This document shows positions 1-5,133 of a DNA stretch of 7,228 bases, one piece after another. Position 1 is the stretch's first letter. Each line of letters starts with the position of its first letter. The DNA lies in assembly GCA_910579425.1 (NCBI GenBank), contig CAJTVL010000134.1:1-7228 (forward strand), given 5' to 3'. Source of the stretch: an uncultured Lachnospiraceae bacterium. Its GTDB lineage: Bacteria; Bacillota; Clostridia; Lachnospirales; Lachnospiraceae. The position numbers and the translations under genes were made by a program. A model generated the notes under the pieces. It was not told the origin of the DNA, searched no databases, and saw only the letters and a program-made list of their open reading frames with translations.

Positions 1-177
1 TATCCTTCAATAGCAATTTCTAAAGATGATTTACAATAAAAGCAATTCCAGTTTGTCGAACGGATAGCCTATCAAAAACTAAATAACCTGCCGCATATCA
101 GCGGTACACCCACAATACCGCCAAATTTATGAAAACTTTCCTGCCACATAAAAACGGCGGCTTTGATTGTTATTTAG
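1..177. other. Non-coding or degraded flank, no supportable gene
   Basis: No convincing gene is present. In plus frame 1 the first 39 bases read YPSIAISKDDLQ then a stop, which could be the last residues of a gene starting outside the window, but 12 residues prove nothing. On the minus strand, bases 1-68 stay open and contain a CFYC pair, without a start codon. A small CCGC/GCGG hairpin (91-94 with 101-104) has no T-tract. No credible promoter pair was found. Confidence 0.4.
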
Positions 178-420
178 ACCGTGATGAAGGGCCGGGGCCC
201 ACAGTACTGGGACGGGCGTATGGTGCACAATCCTCACATCACTCGGCAGGGAAAGAAATGGGTGCTGTATTATATCGGGAGCACGCATCCTTTTACGGAG
301 GTGAAGCACAGTGAGAACATTACCATGCAGGATCCGCGTGTAATCGTGGCGGGATTCGGCGGGGGCTGCGCCCGCTCGGAGAACGGGATAAGTGGGATAT
401 CCGGCGGATTCAGTATCTAT
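178..420 (+). pseudogene. Remnant of a glycoside hydrolase (GH43-like), internal fragment
   Basis: Plus frame 1 from about 178 to 345 encodes a stretch with YWDGRMVHNPHIT, then WVLYYIGSTHPF, then DPRVIVA. This pattern (an aromatic/acidic patch, HNP, a YYxGS strand, a DPRV segment) resembles the five-bladed propeller hydrolases of the GH43 type, which cleave arabinose- or xylose-containing glycans. Only an internal piece of about 55 residues remains. There is no start codon context or ribosome site, the preceding frame is closed by TAG at 175-177, and after VIVA the frame drifts into low-complexity Gly-rich sequence. Frame 3 over about 354-420 reads I-R-R-G-L-R-P-L-G-E-R then DKWDIRR before TAA, which may be a frameshifted continuation. 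The family assignment is from memory of motifs and is tentative; that it is a broken gene is more secure. It probably marks the chromosomal scar beside the cassette. Confidence 0.5.
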
Positions 421-492
421 AAAAGTAAAAGAATACCTGCAGAAGGCCGTTTTTCTGTGCGGCAGCGAAAAATCAAAAAAGGAAACGACAGA

Positions 493-1065
493 ATGGAATC
501 TGAAAAAGAGAACTTAATACGTACTGAGGAGGAGATCAACGCCGCCTGGTGCATCTCACAGCGAAAGGCCGGAGAGGATGGCAGAATCCACAGATACAAA
601 GAGGAGATAGACAAAGAATTGGAAAAGCTGGAAAGCCTGTTTTGCGGGGAGCTTACCTTTTACCAGGAGGTATGCAGCGATATTCGGAAAATGACCTCTC
701 CCTCTTTTCTAAAGCCGGCGGGAAAAATCAGGGCCGGGGAGAGCAGGGCGCAGGACGGGGACATTGATGCGCCGAAATTTTATCTTTACGCTTATATCGA
801 CAAAAACACGTGGAACCATATCAAAAATAACCGGAAAGGGATCAGCAGGGAAAGCGCGCTGAAACTGGTAATTGCCCTTCAGGTTACAGAGGAAAGAGCA
901 GAATTTCTTCTGGGGAAACTGTCATTCGCGTTAAATCCCGGGGATTACAGGGACAGGATCATCATTGCGATTTTGAATGCACGCTGCTATAATCCGGATC
1001 AGGCCAGTGAAGTGTTGGAATGGTATGGCAGGAACGGAAAGTACAAATTTACAAACATTTACTAA
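493..1065 (+). CDS. Hypothetical protein with degenerate HTH-like C-terminal domain (paralogue 1)
   Basis: Encodes 190 residues. ATG 493 is chosen because AAAGGAAA lies 8 bases upstream (478-485). The open frame extends back to 181, but that part is the decayed hydrolase and has no ribosome site. The N-terminal half (about 1-94) is charged and predicted helical (the E-L-E-K-L-E region), with a basic linker around 72-90. Residues 95-190 form a compact domain with KFYLYAYIDKNTW near 95-107, ESALKLVIALQ in the middle and DYRDRIIIAIL later. From memory, the pattern I-D-K-x-T-[WF]-x-x-I followed by ALKLVIALxL resembles the degenerate XRE/helix-turn-helix-like domain found alone or after macro domains in Firmicutes proteins. 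It could bind DNA or act as an adaptor; neither is shown. The next gene encodes a close paralogue and begins 26 bases after this stop, so the two are probably co-transcribed. I found no clear promoter. Confidence 0.85.
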   Translation: MESEKENLIRTEEEINAAWCISQRKAGEDGRIHRYKEEIDKELEKLESLFCGELTFYQEVCSDIRKMTSPSFLKPAGKIRAGESRAQDGDIDAPKFYLYAYIDKNTWNHIKNNRKGISRESALKLVIALQVTEERAEFLLGKLSFALNPGDYRDRIIIAILNARCYNPDQASEVLEWYGRNGKYKFTNIY

Positions 1066-1091
1066 ACTTTTCTTTTACGGAAAGAGGGCGG

Positions 1092-1658
1092 ATGATGAAG
1101 GATTACAGAATTTTTGTGGAAGAGAGGCTGAACACAGGGGACGCGCTGCAGAAGCGGAACTTGTCTGACGCGGATTGCCTGCACTATGCGAAAGCGGTGG
1201 CTGAGGAATTATCCAGGAGGCCTTTTGAGGAAGAGACAACCTTATATGAGGACATCTGCCAATATATAAACCGGATCAATCAAGGCGCTTCAACAGAAAA
1301 ATTTCTGAAAAAGAGCGGGAAAACAGACGAAAAGAAATTTTACGACTATGCTCAGATTGACAAAAATACCTGGAGTAATATCAGGCTTAAGGCAAGGGGA
1401 ATTACAAAGGAAAGCGCCCTGAAGCTTGTGATTGCCCTTCAATTAAGCGAAAAGGAGGCGCAGGAGCTTCTCAAAAAAGCATCCTGGAGTTTTAACAAAA
1501 GTGATTACCGGGACAGGGTAATTATCGCCCTGCTGCATGTCAGGTGTTTTGATCCCCGAAAGGCCGCATGGTTATTGGAGGAATACGGAAAAAATGAAAG
1601 GCATCCTTTCAGGAATATTTATGACATGAAGCGCATTCCTTCATTGCCGGTGCAGTGA
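1092..1658 (+). CDS. Hypothetical protein with degenerate HTH-like C-terminal domain (paralogue 2)
   Basis: Encodes 188 residues from ATG 1092. ATG 1095 is an equally good start because GAGGG at 1084-1088 is spaced better for it. The frame opens at 1020, but that would overlap the previous gene and has no ribosome site. Residues 82-177 align without gaps to residues 95-190 of the upstream protein, with 54 of 96 identical by hand count. Shared blocks are IDKNTW, ESALKLVIALQ, DYRDR and a terminal F-x-N-I-Y. This copy carries an extra 11-residue tail (DMKRIPSLPVQ). The N-terminal half (LYEDICQYINR, then EKFLKKSGK) resembles the first helices of the same HTH-like family, so this copy is the more typical one. 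A regulator of the downstream block or an adaptor is plausible but unproven. The stop codon lies at the edge of a long hairpin, which suggests the two-gene unit ends here. Confidence 0.87.
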   Translation: MMKDYRIFVEERLNTGDALQKRNLSDADCLHYAKAVAEELSRRPFEEETTLYEDICQYINRINQGASTEKFLKKSGKTDEKKFYDYAQIDKNTWSNIRLKARGITKESALKLVIALQLSEKEAQELLKKASWSFNKSDYRDRVIIALLHVRCFDPRKAAWLLEEYGKNERHPFRNIYDMKRIPSLPVQ

Positions 1659-1699
1659 ACAAATTCACGGGGTGAGCATGTTTACTCTGTGAATTTGTT
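1658..1699 (+). terminator. Long hairpin at the end of the two-gene unit, probable terminator
   Basis: The left arm AACAAATTCAC (1658-1668) is the exact reverse complement of GTGAATTTGTT (1689-1699). Pairing continues inward through 1675/1682 with several G-T pairs, giving about 18 base pairs and a small loop. The sequence after it (TACTTTG) is T-rich but not a clean T-tract, so termination may be partial. The stem has A-rich 5' and T-rich 3' bases and could work in both directions. It overlaps the stop codon of the preceding gene and part of a direct repeat, so an operator role is also possible. Confidence 0.55.
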
Positions 1700-1711
1700 T
1701 ACTTTGTGAAT
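1681..1711. repeat. 14-base direct repeat, TTTACTCTGTGAAT / TTTACTTTGTGAAT
   Basis: Copies lie at 1681-1694 and 1698-1711 and differ at one position, with a 17-base start-to-start spacing. A third, inverted element ATTCAC is at 1663-1668. The sites lie just upstream of the block starting at 1837 and just downstream of the two HTH-like genes. Spaced repeats like these could be binding sites for a regulator, possibly one of those proteins. The first copy also forms part of the terminator-like hairpin, so the repeat may simply be a local duplication. Confidence 0.45.
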
Positions 1712-1836
1712 GCCCAAAACGAAAAATTTCCTCCGGCGGGAGAATACCCGGAGCAAAAAATGAGGTAAGATGGTATCAGGAAGAAAGCATATGGCTTTTC
1801 GGAAAAACAGAAAGAGCAGAAAACGGAGGATGCGGT
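1712..1836 (+). promoter_or_regulatory. Leader region upstream of the membrane/Hsp70/AAA+ block
   Basis: This gap must hold the transcription signals for the downstream genes if the hairpin before it terminates. A short stem CTCCGG (1731-1736) with CCGGAG (1748-1753) is present, followed by an A-run (1755-1760). A possible -10 (TAAGAT, 1766-1771) has no acceptable -35 at 16-18 bases. GGAGGA at 1825-1830 is a strong ribosome site, 6 bases from ATG 1837. The promoter itself cannot be assigned by eye. Confidence 0.3.
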
Positions 1837-2961
1837 ATGAAAACGGTAAATAAAGAACATTATACGGAGATGAAAAAGAGGGCGGATGCCATTTTAAACC
1901 AGAAGGCGGAGGGAATGGCGGCCAGAGAGATTATGGCGCATATTTATGTAGACGGCCTGCAGGACAAGACCATGGAGCAGGGACTGGTCATGGCAGACCG
2001 GGCTTTGGAAGCAATTGTTGATTTTAACAGGACATATGCGGAAGCGGTGAAGCAGAAAGACAAGGCGTTTGAAAAGCTGCTGGAGGGCATCCTTGAGGGA
2101 AAGAGTCTGACAGAGCGCTGCAACATTCTTTCCGCGCTTTATGCCGGGGCCAGGGCGGCCAATGCGAGGATGGAGGGCGAGGACCGGGAGGTCTGCGACG
2201 AGATTCTTTTTGAGGCGGACGAAGAGCCGGTTACGGAGGATGAGGCTACGGAAGAGCTGGCCCAGGAGCTGAAGGAGAAGGTTCTGGAAGCGTTTCAAAA
2301 TACCTCCATTTTAAGCCGGGGAATGCTCCGTCAGGCGGATCAGGTGGAAGAGCTGATTGCCGGGCAGGGGATTTCCCAGATGGTGGTGCAAATTGGGGAG
2401 GAGGAAGCAGAGTATGAGGGAATTCTGGCGATGATTGCCTATGTGGAATCCAAGACTGCCGACATAAAAGAGCTTCCCCCTGATATAAGCATCGAGGAAA
2501 CGGCCTGTATTGTGGCGGCGACGATTGCCCAGGAGCAGATCATCAGGCGTTATACGGCAGGGGAGATTGCCATGAACGCAGCAGTTGCACTGCTGGATAT
2601 TCTTGGCTTTGTGCTGCTCCTGAAACTGGCGGCAAAGCTGTTTGTCCTTGGAGTGTCGATGGCAACAAGCCTGTGCGGCATGATTATCGCCATCCCGGCT
2701 GTGGTCTTTGTGGGGCTTGCCATCATGGGCGTATTCGGAGAGGCAGTTAAGGCATGGAACGGCGGGGCCAGGGCAGCGGTAAACCTTACGGTATCCGCGG
2801 TGAAGCTGGGGGCAGGACAGGCAGACGATGCAATGAGAAAGGTCGGCGAATTTGTGAACAATACCGCGGCGCCCGCTGCGGCAGATATAATAGATGAGGT
2901 GAAGCAGCTTTTCAAAACAATCAAGAGCAAATACGATCAAATGACGACCATTAAGTTCTGA
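1837..2961 (+). CDS. Uncharacterised protein with C-terminal hydrophobic hairpin, probably membrane-associated
   Basis: Encodes 374 residues; ATG 1837 follows GGAGGA by 6 bases. I do not recognise the family. Residues 1-235 are soluble-looking, rich in Glu, Lys and Ala, and probably mostly alpha-helical, with a very acidic patch around 120-145. Residues about 247-262 (AAVALLDILGFVLLL) and about 279-301 (IIAIPAVVFVGLAIMGVFG) are strongly hydrophobic, with a third, weaker stretch between them. This suggests a membrane hairpin or two transmembrane helices. No signal peptide is visible. The last 73 residues are again helical, and the protein ends in YDQMTTIKF, close to the YEIMTLKF ending of the Hsp70-like protein two genes on. 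It is the first gene of the block and is followed by a 95-base gap with a stem-loop. It could be a membrane anchor, a client of the Hsp70/AAA+ pair, or a pore-forming effector; the sequence does not decide. Confidence 0.88.
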   Translation: MKTVNKEHYTEMKKRADAILNQKAEGMAAREIMAHIYVDGLQDKTMEQGLVMADRALEAIVDFNRTYAEAVKQKDKAFEKLLEGILEGKSLTERCNILSALYAGARAANARMEGEDREVCDEILFEADEEPVTEDEATEELAQELKEKVLEAFQNTSILSRGMLRQADQVEELIAGQGISQMVVQIGEEEAEYEGILAMIAYVESKTADIKELPPDISIEETACIVAATIAQEQIIRRYTAGEIAMNAAVALLDILGFVLLLKLAAKLFVLGVSMATSLCGMIIAIPAVVFVGLAIMGVFGEAVKAWNGGARAAVNLTVSAVKLGAGQADDAMRKVGEFVNNTAAPAAADIIDEVKQLFKTIKSKYDQMTTIKF

Positions 2962-2987
2962 AAAGGATAGGTGGAAGAAACAGAGGG

Positions 2988-3022
2988 GACAGGGAACGGC
3001 AGAATATCTGCTGTTCCCTGTC
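2988..3022 (+). other. 16-bp intergenic stem-loop without T-tract
   Basis: GACAGGGAACGGCAGA (2988-3003) pairs with TCTGCTGTTCCCTGTC (3007-3022) with only one G-T pair and a 3-base ATA loop. The following sequence (TGCGGCGGCAGG) has no T-tract, so it is not a standard intrinsic terminator. It lies inside an apparent operon, where such structures can act as partial terminators, protect mRNA ends or set the ratio of upstream to downstream product. It ends 35 bases before the possible small gene. Confidence 0.65.
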
Positions 3023-3056
3023 TGCGGCGGCAGGGGAGGACCGGCTGGAGGCGGCA

Positions 3057-3245
3057 TTGGCCGGAATTATGAGCGAAGAAAATATGGAACTGTTAAGGGA
3101 TAAAGGGACAGAGGCTTTAGAGGAGAACTACAGGAAAATCAAAAAGTCAGGTCTGTTCTGGAGCGATAGGGGGAGAAGGAGTGGAGAGGATCATCGGCCT
3201 GGATTTCGGGCATTGCGAAATAGCCGCAGCAACACCTGTCTATGA
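3057..3245 (+). CDS. Possible small charged protein overlapping the Hsp70-like gene start
   Basis: A frame of 62 residues opens with TTG 3057, preceded by GGAGG (3047-3051) at 5-base spacing. ATG 3069 is a later alternative with a poor ribosome site. The first 40 or so residues (MSEENMELLRDKGTEALEEN, then YRKIKKSGLFW) look like a charged amphipathic helix and read like real coding sequence. The last 22 residues overlap the Hsp70-like gene in another frame and look random. It could be a genuine small subunit made by translational coupling, or the remnant of a gene whose end was overwritten. I do not recognise a family. Confidence 0.35.
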   Translation: MAGIMSEENMELLRDKGTEALEENYRKIKKSGLFWSDRGRRSGEDHRPGFRALRNSRSNTCL

Positions 3246-5073
3246 AGGCGGAAAATTCGTCAGAATTGACAACCTCTATCTGGACGGAGAAAAAAACTTC
3301 GTGATTCCGGCTGAGGTGGAATATTGTGGAGAGCTTTTTAATTATTTTAAGGCCTCCCCGGAGCATTTCGACGAGGTAGTCCAGGGCAACGGCACGGCGG
3401 TAAGGCGCCGGGATTTGATGAGCGCGGCGCTGGCAAAGATCATGAGAAATATTGTGGAGTATAACAGCTCAGTCGGCAGCGGCGATCAGATTCTTCTTCT
3501 GGTAGGCTGCCCGGCCTGCGGAGAGTGGACATCCGACAAAAACAGAGAAGAATATGAAACGCTGATCAAACAGGCCGCAAAGGTGCGGCAGGTGCGGGTT
3601 GTGCCCGAATCAAGGGCGGCTATGTTCAGCGCCCTTTCCGACGGGAAGGGACGGATGATTTCTGCGGCCCAGGGCGCGGTGGTTTACGATTTAGGTTCCC
3701 TGACGGCGGACTGCACCTATATGAAAACGGGGCAGCGCTGCCTGGAATTAAGCTGGAAGCTGGGGGCAAGAGAGGTGGAGAGGGCACTAAGGAGACTGAT
3801 CTGCGAAGAGGCGTCCCGGAAAGCCCTTCAGAAAGGGCTGGAGCTTATGCCTGTAGAAAACCATGCAAAGCTGGAAAGGGTTCTGCGGGGCGCAAAGGAG
3901 GCGTATTTTAACGGAAGCCTGGATGAGTCTGCCAGCTTAATCGCTTATCGTTTTATGACAGATCAGGGAAAAAAACTTCCGGTCAATCTTGATCTGGATG
4001 ACGCCACCATGGAGCGGGCGCTGGAGATGCCGATTTTTCTGGAAGCAGACGGGGGAAGCCTTTCGGGCGGGTGGAAAACGTGCTGTATGGAGTTTTTCAG
4101 AAGAAGCAAGAGCCGGATCGAGGACGGCGGGCGTCCGGTAAAAGAGATCGTGCTGACCGGCGGGGCCAGCCGGATGGGGGTTGTCCGGAACTGTGCCAGG
4201 GAGGTATTTCCGGAGGATTCTTATACGGTGACCTGTGCGAATAATCCCTGCTTCAGCGTGTCCCAGGGGCTGGTTTGGGTGGGACTGGTGGACGAGCTTG
4301 AGGAGGAAGTGATATCCGTGGTAAAACAGAATGTCGTAAACTGTGAAGCGGGCAATCTTTCCACGCTGAAAAACAGGATTAAGTCGAATATGGGAGAACA
4401 AATTTACGAGGCCGTATGGACAGCCGTGGCGGCTTGGGCGGCTTCCCCGGAGGATGAGTCTCTAAAAGATCTGGAGGGGCGGATGGCCCGGGAGATCGAC
4501 GGAATACTTCCCCAAATAAAGTCCGCCAACCGGACATGTATTGGAAACTGGTCTGACGGCATTATCGCGGAAATACGAAAGCAGCTCGAGTCGGAGCTTC
4601 AAAAAAGCTTCGGCCCGGCCCTCGGGCAGAAAATGAAAATGCCGGGCAGCAATTGGAAATCGGTGAGCCAAAGCCTGGACGACGTTACGATCGATATTGA
4701 CAAGATTATTTCCGGAATTGATGTGAACAGTATACTGAATCAGGTCGTTAAATGGGCAGTAATTATCGTTTATACTCTGCTGGGAACCGCGATTTTTCCG
4801 GGAGTTGCAACCGCGGTCGGTTTTTGCCTCGGCGTCTATACGGCCTGGCGCATCAATGACGACGACAGAGAAAAGCCCCGGAAAAGCCAGGTGCGATGCA
4901 AGGTCAGAAAAGCGATGGAAAGGGCCGACAGAAAGCGGGAAATCATGCAGATCTGCGACGGACAGGTGGATAATTCCATTGAATTGCAATTGACAGCCGG
5001 TTCTGTAGAGAAGGATATAGAAGCCATTGCCAAAAGAGCGTACGAAATCATGACCCTTAAATTTGAAATATAG
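3181..5073 (+). CDS. Hsp70/actin-fold ATPase with C-terminal membrane segment
   Basis: Encodes 630 residues from GTG 3181, with AGGGGG (3168-3173) 7 bases upstream; the protein begins directly at the first nucleotide-binding strand. Motifs of the Hsp70/actin ATPase fold appear in order. Phosphate-1 is IIGLDFGHCEIAAA (4-17). The segment VVPESRAAM has E143 where DnaK has the Glu of NEPTAAA. Phosphate-2 is VYDLGSLTADCTY (D170, G172). A helix like the Hsp70 LR-x-x-x-E-x-AK helix is near 225-240, and the adenosine motif is IVLTGGASRM (323-332). After about residue 370 there is no recognisable DnaK substrate-binding domain. Instead there is a helical region and a hydrophobic stretch at 525-556, then a basic, helical tail ending YEIMTLKFEI. 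That makes a membrane-anchored, signalling-type Hsp70 relative more likely than a general chaperone. No DnaJ or GrpE is nearby. The TAG stop is followed immediately, in the same frame, by the open frame of the AAA+ gene. Confidence 0.88.
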   Translation: MERIIGLDFGHCEIAAATPVYEGGKFVRIDNLYLDGEKNFVIPAEVEYCGELFNYFKASPEHFDEVVQGNGTAVRRRDLMSAALAKIMRNIVEYNSSVGSGDQILLLVGCPACGEWTSDKNREEYETLIKQAAKVRQVRVVPESRAAMFSALSDGKGRMISAAQGAVVYDLGSLTADCTYMKTGQRCLELSWKLGAREVERALRRLICEEASRKALQKGLELMPVENHAKLERVLRGAKEAYFNGSLDESASLIAYRFMTDQGKKLPVNLDLDDATMERALEMPIFLEADGGSLSGGWKTCCMEFFRRSKSRIEDGGRPVKEIVLTGGASRMGVVRNCAREVFPEDSYTVTCANNPCFSVSQGLVWVGLVDELEEEVISVVKQNVVNCEAGNLSTLKNRIKSNMGEQIYEAVWTAVAAWAASPEDESLKDLEGRMAREIDGILPQIKSANRTCIGNWSDGIIAEIRKQLESELQKSFGPALGQKMKMPGSNWKSVSQSLDDVTIDIDKIISGIDVNSILNQVVKWAVIIVYTLLGTAIFPGVATAVGFCLGVYTAWRINDDDREKPRKSQVRCKVRKAMERADRKREIMQICDGQVDNSIELQLTAGSVEKDIEAIAKRAYEIMTLKFEI

Positions 5074-5116
5074 ATGATTTGTAATAGGGATGAAAATCCA
5101 AATCCGGCAGAGTTGC

Positions 5117-5123
5117 GGGGAGG
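5117..5123 (+). promoter_or_regulatory. Ribosome binding site deciding the AAA+ start
   Basis: GGGGAGG lies 10 bases before ATG 5134. The earlier in-frame ATG at 5074 sits directly after the upstream stop and is preceded only by an AT-rich stretch without a Shine-Dalgarno match. The AAA+ protein is therefore placed at 5134. Confidence 0.6.
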
Positions 5124-5133
5124 AAACGGAGAA

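Noticed and set aside
1..68. Minus-strand fragment with a C-x-x-C pair suggesting a zinc-binding protein
   Set aside because: Only 22 residues, no start codon and just one Cys pair; not enough to call.
418..423. TATAAA as a -10 box for the HTH-like pair
   Set aside because: No -35-like hexamer at suitable spacing; the position is possible but unsupported.
181..492. Extension of the first HTH-like gene back to 181 in the open frame
   Set aside because: The extra 104 residues are the hydrolase remnant plus Gly-rich and basic filler; the ribosome site supports ATG 493.
2311..3057. Minus-strand open frame of 248 residues
   Set aside because: Lies antisense to the hairpin protein; rich in Cys, His and Pro with no domain pattern, as expected of a shadow frame.
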